Shown here: positions 8,391 through 18,322 of the stretch, piece by piece
Layout of the letters: every line of letters begins with the position of its first letter
Numbering within the stretch: the first letter of the stretch is position 1
Assembly (NCBI RefSeq): GCF_027270315.1
Contig: NZ_CP114413.1
Location: 372,001-436,000 of the forward strand
DNA from: Streptomyces cinnabarinus
GTDB lineage: Bacteria > Actinomycetota > Actinomycetes > Streptomycetales > Streptomycetaceae
Reading direction: 5' to 3'
Length of the DNA: 64,000 bases
Translations under genes and position numbers: made by a program
The notes under the pieces: generated by a model
Seen by the model: only the letters and a program-made list of their open reading frames with translations
Databases searched by the model: none
Told to the model about the DNA's origin: nothing

Positions 8391-9369
8391 CCACCAGCGA
8401 GTCGCCCAACTCGGTCCGCCCGTACAGGACATAGTGCCCCTCGCGCCGCGAGGTCAGCAGGCCCGCCTCCCGCAGCACCGCCAGATGGGCGGAGACCGTC
8501 GAGGGGGCGAGGCCGTGGCGGGCGGCGAGTTCGGTGGTCGAGGCGGGGACGGTCAGACCGGTGAGGACCGCGGCGCGCTGATGGCCCAGCAGCCGGGCCA
8601 GGGCCTGCGGCGGGTCCGGCGGGGCGGTGTCGTGCAGGCGGCCCATGCCGCGGGCCGGGTAGATGACGGTGGGCTGCCAGGGGCGGGCGAAGCCGCTGAC
8701 CACGTCCGGCCAGACGAACACGCTCGGCATCAGCAACACGCCCCGCCCGTCGGCGCGTTGGGCGTCCGCGTGGTCACCCGACATCCGCAGCGTGAGCGTG
8801 TGCCCGGCCCAGCCGATGCCCGGGTGCAGTCCGGTGAGCAGCGCGTCGAGTCCGCCGTCCGCGGCCTGCCGGGAGCGGTGAGCGATGTCGGCTTCCAGGA
8901 CGCCGCGGTGCCGGGCCCAGTCCGGTGCGAGCAGGGCGTGCCAGGCGCGTTCGGTGAGGTCGGCCAGGCGCCGGACGGTGGCGGCGGGGTCGTCGAGCGC
9001 CGCGCGCCCCTCGGCGGACGCGGCCAGTCCGGGCGTACCGGCGAGCGAGCGGGCCAGCTCGGCGTGGGCGAGGGCCGGGTCGGTGGCCCGCATCCGCGCC
9101 AGTTCGTCCTCGATGGCCGGGTACGGCTCGGGCGGGGGCGGGCCGAGGAAGTCGGGGGTGTAGCGGCCGGGCGGCTGCATGAACAGCCATAGCGGCGCCA
9201 GGTCGAGTCCGGCGACGGTACGGCGGACGCGGCGCAGCCAGCCGCGGTGGTAGCCGTGCCGGGCCGGGCGGCGCAGCAGCCGTAGCGCCTCGTGGGTCTG
9301 GCACAGCGGTGAGATCGCGAACCGGCAGCGGGTCAGGTCGTCGGTGCCCAGGTCCAGGGTGAGGGGCAA
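8368..9369 (-). CDS. ArsR-like winged-helix regulator with N-terminal DUF5937
   Basis: This 333-residue protein carries a long N-terminal region of the DUF5937 type (DLTRCRFAISPLCQTHEALRLL) and a C-terminal ArsR-type winged helix: LGHQRAAVLTGL..., TTELAARHGLAPSTVSAHLAVLREAGLLTSRREGHYVLYGRT. The N-terminal region probably senses a ligand. The TTG at 9367-9369 is chosen because a perfect GGAGG (complement at 9375-9379) precedes it at the right distance and the family N-terminus (LPLTLDLG) starts there. It is divergent from an MFS efflux gene with a 74-base gap, which is the usual layout of a local repressor and its pump. Confidence 0.85.
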   Translation of the reverse strand: MPLTLDLGTDDLTRCRFAISPLCQTHEALRLLRRPARHGYHRGWLRRVRRTVAGLDLAPLWLFMQPPGRYTPDFLGPPPPEPYPAIEDELARMRATDPALAHAELARSLAGTPGLAASAEGRAALDDPAATVRRLADLTERAWHALLAPDWARHRGVLEADIAHRSRQAADGGLDALLTGLHPGIGWAGHTLTLRMSGDHADAQRADGRGVLLMPSVFVWPDVVSGFARPWQPTVIYPARGMGRLHDTAPPDPPQALARLLGHQRAAVLTGLTVPASTTELAARHGLAPSTVSAHLAVLREAGLLTSRREGHYVLYGRTELGDSLVVRRPAAR

Positions 9370-9443
9370 GGCGGCCTCCGTCCTCGATTCGGCCTGGGAC
9401 GAAAGAGTAGAGCGGCGTTCGCGTGCCCCGCACGCTGGCCCCG
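9370..9443. promoter_or_regulatory. Divergent promoter region of ArsR-like regulator and MFS pump
   Basis: Both genes read outward from this 74-base gap, so their promoters and any operator for the ArsR-like protein must lie here. I see no strong palindrome. Confidence 0.4.
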
Positions 9444-10727
9444 ATGACCGATTACCGATCAACTGCCCCTGAACACACCGCCCGAGGCGCCGCCTGGCGC
9501 AGGGGCGCCGTCGTCGCGGCGCTGATGCTGGGCGCGTTCACCTTCAACACCACCGAGAACCTCCCGGTCGGCGTGCTCCCCCTCATGGCGGACGACCTCG
9601 GGGTCTCGCTCCCGTCCGTGGGCCTGCTCGTCACCGGGTACGCGCTGACCGTCGTCGTGGTCTCGCTGCCGCTGGCCCACGCCACCCGGGCGATCCCCCG
9701 CCGCCATCTCCTGACCGTCCTGCTCGGCCTCCTCGCCGCCGCGAGCTGGGCCTCGTCCCTGGAGTCCGTCTCCTACGGACCGCTCCTCGCGGCCCGCGCG
9801 ACGACCGCGCTCGCCCAGGCGCTGTACTGGTCGGTGATGGGACCGGTCGCGGTCGGCCTGTACCCGCCCGAGCGGCGGGGCCGGATCATCGGGCTGCTGT
9901 CGGTCGGGGGCTCCCTGGCCACGGTGCTCGGCGTGCCGGCCGGGACCTGGCTGGGCGGACACACGGGCTGGCGCACCCCGTTCGTGGTGCTCGGCGCGCT
10001 CGCGGTGGTGTCACTGATCGCGATCGCCGTCCTGCTGCCGACGTCCCGCCCGCAGGAGAGCCACTCGGCCTACGGTGTCACCCCCGACCGGCGCCGCTTC
10101 CTCGTCGTCGTCGCCACCACCGCCCTGTCGGTGACGGGCGTGTTCACCGCCTTCACCTACGTCGTCACCTTCCTCGACGAGGTCAGCGGCTTCGACGAGG
10201 ACGCGGTCAGCGCCGTGCTGCTGGCGTTCGGGGCGGCGGGCCTGGCCGGGGTCACCGTCACCGGCCCGCTCCTCGACCGCTTCCCGCGGGCCACCCTCGC
10301 CGTACCGGTGACCACCCAGCTGATCGCCCTGCTCGGCCTGTACGCGACCGGGCAGAACAAGGTGGCGTGCGTGGCCCTGCTGATGCTGCTGGGCGCGTCG
10401 GTGGGCCCGGGGTTCATGGCCTCGCAGAGCCAGGTGCTCCAAGTGGCCCCGGGCCGCACCGAGTCGGCTCTCGCGGCCAACTCGGTCGCCTTCAACGCGG
10501 GCGTGGCCCTGGGCGCCCTCCTCGGCGGCGCCGCGCTCACGGGGGTCGGGGTGCGCGGCACCTTCCTCGTGGGAGGTCTGCTCACGGCCGGGGCCCTCGC
10601 AGTGCTCTCGTACGGCCGTCCGGGGGCTCGGAAATCGGGTGGAACCGATGAACCGGCCACCGCTGCGGTCCGCGCATGGAGACGCAGGACACGTGGGTCG
10701 ACGCGCGGGAGCTGTTCACCGCCCTGA
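9444..10727 (+). CDS. MFS transporter (DHA1 drug/sugar efflux type)
   Basis: The 427-residue protein has about 12 membrane segments. Its first helix (GAVVAALMLGAFTFNTTENLPVGVLPLMADDLGVSLPSVGLLVTGYALTVVVVSLP) is typical of the AraJ/arabinose-efflux-like DHA1 group. Motif A is degenerate (HATRAIPRRHLL). It probably exports small molecules by proton antiport. The ATG at 9444 (MTDYRS) fits the family better than an upstream GTG at 9423. It is divergent from the ArsR-like regulator, its likely controller. The C-terminal tail after residue ~400 is unusually Arg/Ser-rich and runs over the start of a frameshifted small gene. Confidence 0.87.
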   Translation: MTDYRSTAPEHTARGAAWRRGAVVAALMLGAFTFNTTENLPVGVLPLMADDLGVSLPSVGLLVTGYALTVVVVSLPLAHATRAIPRRHLLTVLLGLLAAASWASSLESVSYGPLLAARATTALAQALYWSVMGPVAVGLYPPERRGRIIGLLSVGGSLATVLGVPAGTWLGGHTGWRTPFVVLGALAVVSLIAIAVLLPTSRPQESHSAYGVTPDRRRFLVVVATTALSVTGVFTAFTYVVTFLDEVSGFDEDAVSAVLLAFGAAGLAGVTVTGPLLDRFPRATLAVPVTTQLIALLGLYATGQNKVACVALLMLLGASVGPGFMASQSQVLQVAPGRTESALAANSVAFNAGVALGALLGGAALTGVGVRGTFLVGGLLTAGALAVLSYGRPGARKSGGTDEPATAAVRAWRRRTRGSTRGSCSPP

Positions 10728-10974
10728 GCGACCACCCGGGCCCCGACGCGTTCCCGGCCGTCGTGGAGCCGTGGCTGCGGCGGGCCGAGGCGGAGTACCG
10801 GGAGCTGTTCACCCGGCTCGGCATGACTCCGTGCGAACAGACCGCCGCCTTCGATCCGTTCCTCCACGAGATCGTCGGCAGCTGGTGCGCGGGCCGGACG
10901 ACGTGGCCGCGCTGTCGGAGCGGGCCGAGCGCCGGCAGGAAGCGCACTTCCCCTTCGAGTGGCCTCTGTCCTGA
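10676..10974 (+). pseudogene. Frameshifted small hypothetical gene
   Basis: Reading from the ATG at 10676 gives a plausible acidic, helical protein (METQDTWVDARELFTALSDH..., then EYRELFTRLGMTP, FDPFLHEIVGSWCAG) until about 10893, after which the frame turns to Arg/Ser/Pro noise. The other frame then reads PDDVAALSERAERRQEAHFPFEWPLS and stops at 10974. Joining the two needs one extra base at GCGGGCCGG (about 10890-10898), for example GCGGGGCCGG. The gene is therefore broken by a one-base deletion, or the assembly has an error there. The rebuilt product would be about 99 residues. I do not recognise the family. It overlaps the end of the MFS gene by 52 bases and lies just before hemC. Confidence 0.6.
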
Positions 10975-11034
10975 ACCGGGGGGAATCGAGCAGTACCGCA
11001 GGGAACCTGAGATCCGAAGGTCTATCGTGTCGGC

Positions 11035-11970
11035 ATGTCCGTCCCCGAACTGATCCGTATCGTCTCCCGCGACTCGCCCATGGCGCTCGCCCAAGTGGAG
11101 CGCGTCCGCGCCGAGTTGACTACCCTGCACCCGGGGGTGCGCACCGAGGTCGTGCCGGTGAAGACGACCGGCGACAAGTGGCTGGGGGACCTGGCGAAGG
11201 TCGAGGGCAAGGGGGCGTTCACCAAGGAGGTGGACGCCGCTCTGCTGGCCGGTGCGGCCGATCTCGCGGTGCACTGCGTCAAGGACGTGCCCGCCGACCG
11301 GCCACTGCCCGCGGGCACCGTCTTCGCCGCGTTCCTCAAGCGCGACGACATCCGCGACGCGCTGATCCACCCCGGTGGCCTCACCCTGGACGAGCTGCCG
11401 GACGGCACCCGTATCGGCACCTCCTCGGTGCGCCGGGTCGCCCAGCTCGCCGCGACCCATCCGCAGCTGGAGTGCGTGCCCTTCCGCGGCAACGCCAACC
11501 GGCGGCTGGCGAAGCTGGCGGCCGGCGAGGCGGACGCGCTGCTGCTCGCGGTGTCCGGTCTGGAGCGCATCGACCGGCGCGAAGTGATCACCGAGGTCCT
11601 CTCCCCCGAGACGATGATGCCGCCGATCGGCGCGGGCATCCTCGCCCTGCAGTGCCGGGAGGGCGACACCGAGCTGATCGACGCCGTCAGCGGCCTGGGC
11701 GATCCGGACACCCACCGCGAGGCCACCGCCGAGCGGATGTTCCTGCACGTCCTGCAGGGCCACTGCAACAGCCCGATCGCCGGGTACGCACGCGTGGACC
11801 ACGGCGGGGAGCTGTCCCTGCGGGCGTGTGTGTTCACCCCGGACGGCAAGACCCGGCTCAACGCCCACGAGTGGGCGGGGCGACTGGATCCGGCCACGCT
11901 CGGCACCTCGGTCGCCGTGGCGCTGCTGCGTCAGGGCGCCCGCGAGATCATCGACGGCATCCCGCACTGA
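11035..11970 (+). CDS. hemC: Hydroxymethylbilane synthase (porphobilinogen deaminase) paralogue
   Basis: The 311-residue protein keeps the key features of porphobilinogen deaminase: SRDSPMALAQ (substrate-binding Arg12), HCVKDVPAD with the catalytic Asp84 and Lys83, TSSVRRVAQL (paired Arg), and GHCNSPIAGYA with the Cys that carries the dipyrromethane cofactor. The enzyme condenses four porphobilinogens into hydroxymethylbilane. Some normally invariant words are altered: KGAFTKEVD for KGLFTKELE, and RGNANRRLAKL for RGNV-x-TRLRKL. It stands alone, with no hemA, hemB or hemD nearby. I infer it is a second, divergent copy rather than the main hem-operon gene. The start ATG at 11035 is followed directly by the normal N-terminus. 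Confidence 0.85.
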   Translation: MSVPELIRIVSRDSPMALAQVERVRAELTTLHPGVRTEVVPVKTTGDKWLGDLAKVEGKGAFTKEVDAALLAGAADLAVHCVKDVPADRPLPAGTVFAAFLKRDDIRDALIHPGGLTLDELPDGTRIGTSSVRRVAQLAATHPQLECVPFRGNANRRLAKLAAGEADALLLAVSGLERIDRREVITEVLSPETMMPPIGAGILALQCREGDTELIDAVSGLGDPDTHREATAERMFLHVLQGHCNSPIAGYARVDHGGELSLRACVFTPDGKTRLNAHEWAGRLDPATLGTSVAVALLRQGAREIIDGIPH

Positions 11971-11982
11971 ACCCGCGACGGG

Positions 11983-12498
11983 TCAGGCGGTGCCCTCTTC
12001 GGCCTGGTCGCGCAGGAAGTTGCTGACCTGGTGGGCGAGGCACTCCCGGCCCGCGCCGGAGTGTACGGGCCCCTCGTGCAGCCCGATGCCACCGGCCCAC
12101 AGCCGGCGCTCGGTCCACTCCTCCTCGACGCGCAGCTGGATCTGCACGTCGATCTGGCTCAGGCTCGCCTCCGGTCCGGCCCCGTACAGCACGGCCGTGG
12201 CCCGGCGCAGCGGGTAGACGTCGAAGCCCTCGATGAACTGGGTGTTGCGCCAGTCGACGAAGGCGCTCTCCCCGTCCGGGCCGATCCGCACGTCGATCTG
12301 CCCGTCCTCCAGATGGATGCCGTAGTGCCGCTCACCACGGTTCTCGACCGTCACGCGGAGGCAGAAATACGTCATGCCCTCGGCGGCGTCATCACGTCCG
12401 CGCGGGGGCTCGGCGTTCTCCAGACGGTGGACGCGGACACGCAGACCGGCATGCTCGTCGTACTCCTGCCAGTCCCCGACCACGTTCGGCTCGCACAC
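11983..12498 (-). CDS. Conserved hypothetical protein
   Basis: I do not recognise this 171-residue soluble protein. It contains a beta-rich central part (YFCLRVTVENRGERHYGIHLEDGQIDVRIG, then FVDWRNTQFIEGFDVYPLRRATAVLYG) that looks like the DUF4352/immunoglobulin-like modules with a TVENRG-type strand. There is no signal peptide or membrane segment. The start is GTG at 12498, preceded by GAGGTG. It is convergent with hemC, and its upstream region is shared with the sigma-factor gene and is rich in palindromes. Confidence 0.7.
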   Translation of the reverse strand: MCEPNVVGDWQEYDEHAGLRVRVHRLENAEPPRGRDDAAEGMTYFCLRVTVENRGERHYGIHLEDGQIDVRIGPDGESAFVDWRNTQFIEGFDVYPLRRATAVLYGAGPEASLSQIDVQIQLRVEEEWTERRLWAGGIGLHEGPVHSGAGRECLAHQVSNFLRDQAEEGTA

Positions 12499-12564
12499 AC
12501 TGCACCTCTTCGACCTCAGAGAGCTGCTTCCTATCTGTGTGCTCAGCGCACTGTCAAATGAGCA

Positions 12565-12588
12565 GAATGCGCTGTGGCCAGCGCATTC
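12565..12588. promoter_or_regulatory. Perfect 10-base inverted repeat
   Basis: GAATGCGCTG, TGGC, CAGCGCATTC: both arms match perfectly around a 4-base centre. It lies 66 bases before the hypothetical gene that ends at 11983. It could be an operator; there is no T-run to suggest a terminator. Confidence 0.5.
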
Positions 12589-12672
12589 ACCCGCTTTGAT
12601 CGCTGATCAAGCGCTGCCCAGGGACTATCCGCCGAGCGGCCCGACACGGGGTCACCCGAGCGTGCCGCACAT

Positions 12673-12688
12673 CACGTCGGCCGACGTG
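12673..12688. promoter_or_regulatory. Perfect 16-base palindrome
   Basis: CACGTCGGCCGACGTG is fully self-complementary. It lies between the hypothetical gene and the sigma factor, about 75 bases before the sigma-B-like -35 element, and is a candidate operator. Confidence 0.45.
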
Positions 12689-12711
12689 CCGACGGGGTGC
12701 TCTCACGCACC

Positions 12712-12727
12712 GAGATCGACCGATCTC
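12712..12727. promoter_or_regulatory. Perfect 7-base inverted repeat
   Basis: GAGATCG-AC-CGATCTC, immediately upstream of an AT-rich stretch (12730-12770) leading to the sigma-factor promoter. Candidate operator. Confidence 0.4.
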
Positions 12728-12763
12728 AGAATGTGCATCATTTTCCCTTATATCGGGGCAAAA

Positions 12764-12788
12764 GTTTTGAGTGGTCGACGCCGGGAAC
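12764..12788 (+). promoter_or_regulatory. Sigma-B-like promoter of the sigma-factor gene
   Basis: GTTT (12764-12767), a 15-base spacer and GGGAAC (12783-12788) match the Streptomyces SigB/SigF-class pattern GTTT-N14-16-GGGTAT/GGGAAC. The predicted start of transcription would be about 60 bases before the ATG at 12861, consistent with auto-activation or activation by a sister sigma factor. Confidence 0.5.
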
Positions 12789-12860
12789 GCTCTAAGAGTG
12801 CTTCGGACCGGAGGCACGTCTGCAGGAGCCCACCTTCACCCGCTGAGGGAGGTGCGCTTC

Positions 12861-13658
12861 ATGCCCACCACCGGCAGAACGAAGCAGCACCAGCACCCGC
12901 ACAACGACGCCCCTGACACCGCGGCCGACTTCCAGCTACTGGCGCGGCTGCCCGAAGGCCCGAAACGCAAGGCACTGCGTGATCGCCTGGTCCAGGCCTG
13001 GCTGCCCATGGCGGAACGCATCGCGGTCCGGTTCAAGGGCCGCGGCGAGGCCCTCGAAGACCTTTACCAGGTGGCCGCGCTCGGCCTGGTCAAGGCCGTC
13101 GACCACTACGACCCGGACCGCGGCTGCGCCTTCGAGGCGTACGCGGTACCCACCGTCACCGGCGAGATCAAGCGGCACTTCCGCGACCACATGTGGACAC
13201 TGCATGTGCCGCGCCGGATCCAGGATCTGCGCAACCGGGTCCGCCAGGCGACGAAGGAGCTGTCGCAGACGACCCCGGGCCGATCCCCGACCGTCCGGGA
13301 GATCGCCGACCTGACCGATCTGAGCGAGGCCGAGGTCCGCTCCGGGATGGAGGCCCTGGACTGCTTCTCCGCGCTGTCCCTGGAGGCGGAGATGCCCGGC
13401 ACCGACGGGTACGCCCTCGGTGACTCGCTCGGCGCACCGGACCCGGCCTTCGACGTCGTCGTCGACCGGGTGGCCGTCCGGCCCTGTCTGGAGCGGCTGC
13501 CCGAGCGCGAACGCACCATCCTCTATCTGCGGTTCTTCCACGGCATGACCCAGAGCCGCATAGCCGAGCAGCTCGGGATCTCCCAGATGCACGTCTCCCG
13601 GCTGCTCAGCGGCTGCTTCGCGCACCTGCGGGAGGAGCTGCTCGTCCAGGCACCGTGA
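12861..13658 (+). CDS. RNA polymerase sigma factor, SigB/SigF/SigG family
   Basis: The 265-residue protein has regions 2, 3 and 4 of the stress-type sigma factors. Region 2 reads LEDLYQVAALGLVKAVDHYDPDRGCAFEAYAVPTVTGEIKRHFRDHMW, with the RDxxW motif. Region 3 includes VPRRIQDLRNRVRQA and SPTVREIADLTDLSEAEV. Region 4 is LPERERTILYLRFFHGMTQSRIAEQLGISQMHVSRLL. Proteins like this are normally held by GHKL anti-sigma factors and released by anti-anti-sigma factors. None is adjacent, but three single-domain GHKL proteins occur elsewhere in the window. ATG at 12861 with GAGGGAGG at 12845-12852. The glg-cluster neighbourhood recalls the sigG locus of S. coelicolor as I remember it, but I leave the symbol blank. 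Confidence 0.9.
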   Translation: MPTTGRTKQHQHPHNDAPDTAADFQLLARLPEGPKRKALRDRLVQAWLPMAERIAVRFKGRGEALEDLYQVAALGLVKAVDHYDPDRGCAFEAYAVPTVTGEIKRHFRDHMWTLHVPRRIQDLRNRVRQATKELSQTTPGRSPTVREIADLTDLSEAEVRSGMEALDCFSALSLEAEMPGTDGYALGDSLGAPDPAFDVVVDRVAVRPCLERLPERERTILYLRFFHGMTQSRIAEQLGISQMHVSRLLSGCFAHLREELLVQAP

Positions 13659-13664
13659 GCGGGG

Positions 13665-14003
13665 CTAGAGCTCCTCGGTACGCCCCGGGACCTGCGTCGG
13701 ACCGTGCCGGTCGAGGGCGTCCTCCAGTTCGGCGCGGATCTCCGGGGGCATCTCGCCGTCCCGCCCCCAGATCAGGATCAGGTCCGCGACCTGGCGGAGT
13801 TTGATGTTGGTGTGCTGGGACACGTCCTTGAGCACCGCCCATCCCTGGGAGGGGGAGACGCGGCCCAGGGCCACGACCATCCCGATCGCCTGGTCCACCA
13901 CGGCGTGCGAAGTGACGGCCTCCTTGAGCTGGTCCACCTCTTGCTGCAGCTCGGAGATGCGGCCGGTCTCGTCGGCCGGCTCATGCGGCGGTATGCGGGA
14001 CAC
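13665..14003 (-). CDS. ANTAR domain protein
   Basis: The protein of about 112 residues carries a short coiled coil (GRISELQQEVDQLKEAVTSH) and then an ANTAR domain: AVVDQAIGMVVALGRVSPSQGWAVLKDVSQHTNIKLRQVADLIL. ANTAR domains bind paired hairpins in RNA and prevent transcription termination. No sensory domain is attached, so it would need a partner or act as a bare RNA-binding unit. I chose the GTG at 14003 (VSRIPPHEP); another GTG 36 bases upstream (14039) is possible, and neither has a strong ribosome-binding site. It is convergent with the sigma-factor gene (6-base gap). Confidence 0.75.
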   Translation of the reverse strand: MSRIPPHEPADETGRISELQQEVDQLKEAVTSHAVVDQAIGMVVALGRVSPSQGWAVLKDVSQHTNIKLRQVADLILIWGRDGEMPPEIRAELEDALDRHGPTQVPGRTEEL

Positions 14004-14174
14004 GTATCCATACTCGTCACTCGGGCGGCGGTATGCCACCGCCCAGAGCCTGGAATCATCTTTGTTTCGGCAAGCCGGCCGGGGTACTCGGCAGGCGCCC
14101 CCAGGGGTAACGGCCGGACACTGGGAAGAGACGCCGGTGGCCGCCGGCCCGGCGAGACCAGGACGCGACCAGTC

Positions 14175-14978
14175 ATGAACCACGACACGAAGCTTCCCCG
14201 CGGCACGCGGGACGTCGTCTCCACGCACTCCGTGTTCGGCGCTCCCTGCTGGGTGAGCCTGACCAGCCGGGATCTGGAGACCACACAGGCCTTCTACACC
14301 GCCGTCCTCGGCTGGCGCTGGCGCACCGGCAAGCTCGGTGACCGATTCCGGATCGCCCTGGCCGACGGGCACCCCGTCGCCGGTATCGCCGCCGTCGCCT
14401 CGATGTGGCAGATGGCGGTCGCCTGGACACCGTACTTCGCCGTGCGCAGCGCGGACGAGGCGGTGTCGCGGGTGCAGGAGCGCGGTGGCACCTCGGCCGT
14501 CGGGCCGATCTCCTTCCCTCCCGGCCGGGCGGCCCTGCTCGCCGACCGGGACGGCGCGACCTTCGGCATCTGGGAGGGCGAGCTGGTCAGCGACTGGGAG
14601 ACCTGGCGCCGCTCCTCCCCCGCCTTCATCCGCCTGCACACCCGCGACGCCTTCGACGCCGCGATCTTCTACGGCGAGGTCCTGGACTGGGCCTCGCAGC
14701 GCCCCGGCTGCTGCGAGGTGCACTACGAGGGCGGCGAGGTCGTGCTGCGCAGCGGGGGCGATGTGGTGGCCCGGATCGAGTCGGGTGCGCTGGGCGCCGC
14801 TCCCGACCCGACCATCCGCCCGCACTGGCAGGTGCACTTCGCGGTCCATGACGTGGCCGCCTGCGCCCGGATCGCCGAGCAGAACGGCGGCAGTGTGCTG
14901 TCGAAGTCCGACGACGAGGCCGTGCTCCGCGATTCCGACGGCGCCCAGTTCACGGTGACCTCGCGGCGCGAGCGCTAG
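14175..14978 (+). CDS. VOC family protein with two glyoxalase-like domains
   Basis: The 267-residue protein holds two vicinal-oxygen-chelate modules. The first (about 15-130) starts GAPCWVSLTSRDLETTQAFYTAVLGWRW and ends ATFGIWEG. The second (about 145-265) includes FIRLHTRDAFDAAIFYGEVLDW and ends DGAQFTVTSRR. The pattern resembles the CFP30B/27 kDa antigen-like two-domain VOC proteins of actinobacteria. The substrate is unknown, and complete metal ligands cannot be assigned by eye. ATG at 14175. Its end abuts glgX tail to tail across a small CTAGGGC repeat. Confidence 0.82.
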   Translation: MNHDTKLPRGTRDVVSTHSVFGAPCWVSLTSRDLETTQAFYTAVLGWRWRTGKLGDRFRIALADGHPVAGIAAVASMWQMAVAWTPYFAVRSADEAVSRVQERGGTSAVGPISFPPGRAALLADRDGATFGIWEGELVSDWETWRRSSPAFIRLHTRDAFDAAIFYGEVLDWASQRPGCCEVHYEGGEVVLRSGGDVVARIESGALGAAPDPTIRPHWQVHFAVHDVAACARIAEQNGGSVLSKSDDEAVLRDSDGAQFTVTSRRER

Positions 14979-14988
14979 GGCCTAGGGC

Positions 14989-14994
<6 letters not shown>
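14975..14994. repeat. Three short CTAGGGC repeats between convergent genes
   Basis: CTAGGGC occurs twice, followed by CTAGGG, as direct tandem units. The first supplies the TAG stop of the VOC gene, and the complement of the last supplies the glgX stop (14989-14991). Confidence 0.8.
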
Positions 14995-17132
<2,138 letters not shown>

Positions 17133-17136
<4 letters not shown>

Positions 17137-17639
17137 CGCGCTCCCTCCAGCACCCGGTCGGGGGCGGGGGCGGCCAGTGCGGTGGCCGGGACCTCGCGGG
17201 GCACCTGGCGCACCTCGCGGAGGCTGGGCGCCGGGGCGGTCGGCACCAGCGGCATGCGCTCGCCGGCGCGGGCCCGCTGCGAGAACCAGATGACCTTGCT
17301 GCCGGTGTCCGTGGCGCAGCAGCCCCAGCCGTCGCTGATCGCGGCGATCTGCTCCAGGCAGCCGCGCAGATCCTGGTCCGGGCGCAGGTCACGGTCGTTG
17401 TCCCCGATGGCCGTGATGAGGTGCTGGCCGTTCCACCACATCTCGATCGACGTGTTCTTGTCCGTGGCGTGCTCGTCGATGGCGTTCAGCAGGAGTTCGG
17501 CACCGCCACAGACCGGCTGCACGAGGTTCTCCAGGTCCCAGTACCGGAGGTGAGCGGCCAGGATGCGCCCGACCTGTCCGACGCGCTCGGGGCTCACTTC
17601 CACGTCGAGGTGGTAGTAGCAAGGCACTGCGGTCTTCAT
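17133..17639 (-). CDS. GHKL ATP-binding (anti-sigma-factor-like) protein
   Basis: The 168-residue protein begins MKTAVPCYYHLDVEVSPERVGQVGRILAAHLRYWDLENLV and has a GHKL N-box-like region (GGAELLLNAIDEHATDKNTSIEMWW). A D-box-like ITAIGDNDRDL and a final conserved strand, KVIWFSQRARAG, follow. Such single-domain ATP-binding proteins in Streptomyces resemble RsbW/SpoIIAB anti-sigma factors, although classical G-boxes are weak here. The last ~40 residues are Pro/Ala-rich and probably disordered. It is translationally coupled to glgX (4-base overlap), an uncommon partnership that suggests its output is linked to glucan breakdown or osmotic stress. Confidence 0.75.
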
Positions 17640-17943
17640 CTCGTTGGCTCCTCACCGGCGAGGCTCGGCGCTTCCTCCGTCCCCGCGGGACGGGCCCCGA
17701 ACGCGAAGCGTGAGCGTCGATCGCTTCTGAGTCACCTCAAGAGTGGGAGCGCTACGCCATTCGTGCAACAGGAGCACCGAGCGCAACCGGCGACATAGTT
17801 GAAGCTCTAACAAGACGCTGAGTCGTCACACGTGCACCATGAGTGAAGACCCGCGCGCCCGTGAGGCATGCGTGCGTCCGCGCACGGCCACCCCCGACCG
17901 ACCGGTGGACCTGCGCCCTGAAACCCGAGAGGTGAACGGCGTC
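17640..17943. other. Divergent intergenic region of the two glg transcription units
   Basis: This 304-base gap must contain the promoters for the GHKL-glgX operon (minus strand) and for the DUF5133-glgE-treS-mak-glgB series (plus strand). A longer plus-strand frame is open from 17839, but its N-terminal part is Arg/Pro-rich and unlike the DUF5133 family, so I treat it as non-coding. I do not see a clear -35/-10 pair or a strong palindrome. Confidence 0.4.
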
Positions 17944-18243
17944 ATGTTGCTACCGGCAAAAGCCGAGGTAGCCCGCCAACTGGGGCGGTACCGGGCCTGG
18001 GAGCGCGTCATGCTCGCGTCCCCGGCCGACCGCTCGGTGCGGGCCACCTTCGAGGACTCGGGCTACACCTTGTGCGTGCTGATGGGGAAGCGCTGCGCGC
18101 GCGAGGCCGCGGACGCCGCCGAGCGCTATCTGCGCAGCAGCGTGGGCGCCTATCTGCGCGAGCAGGACGAACGCCCCCGGGCCGGCGTCGCCGTCCGACG
18201 AGGTCCACCTACGGCCAAGCGGCATTCCCGGGCCGGCAGGTAG
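17944..18243 (+). CDS. DUF5133 domain protein
   Basis: The 99-residue protein matches the DUF5133 pattern common in Streptomyces: MLLPAKAEVARQLGRYRAWE at the N-terminus, then FEDSGYTLCVLMGKR and a helix AREAADAAERYLRS. Members are small cytosolic proteins of unknown function and often occur near stress or glycogen genes. ATG at 17944 is chosen because the family starts MLLP and GAGAGGTGA precedes it. It is the first plus-strand gene of the glg group, separated from glgE by an intergenic hairpin. Confidence 0.78.
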   Translation: MLLPAKAEVARQLGRYRAWERVMLASPADRSVRATFEDSGYTLCVLMGKRCAREAADAAERYLRSSVGAYLREQDERPRAGVAVRRGPPTAKRHSRAGR

Positions 18244-18271
18244 ACCCCTTCCGGCACAGCTTGAATCCCAC

Positions 18272-18295
18272 GGCCGGGCCTTGCGGGGCCCGGCC
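18272..18295 (+). terminator. GC hairpin between DUF5133 gene and glgE
   Basis: GGCCGGGCC (18272-18280), loop TTGCGG, GGCCCGGCC (18287-18295): a 9-base all-GC perfect stem without a T-run. It may be an attenuator or a weak terminator that lowers glgE expression relative to the first gene, or an RNA processing site. Confidence 0.5.
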
Positions 18296-18322
18296 ACCAG
18301 CACGACGGAGGCGAGAGCAACC

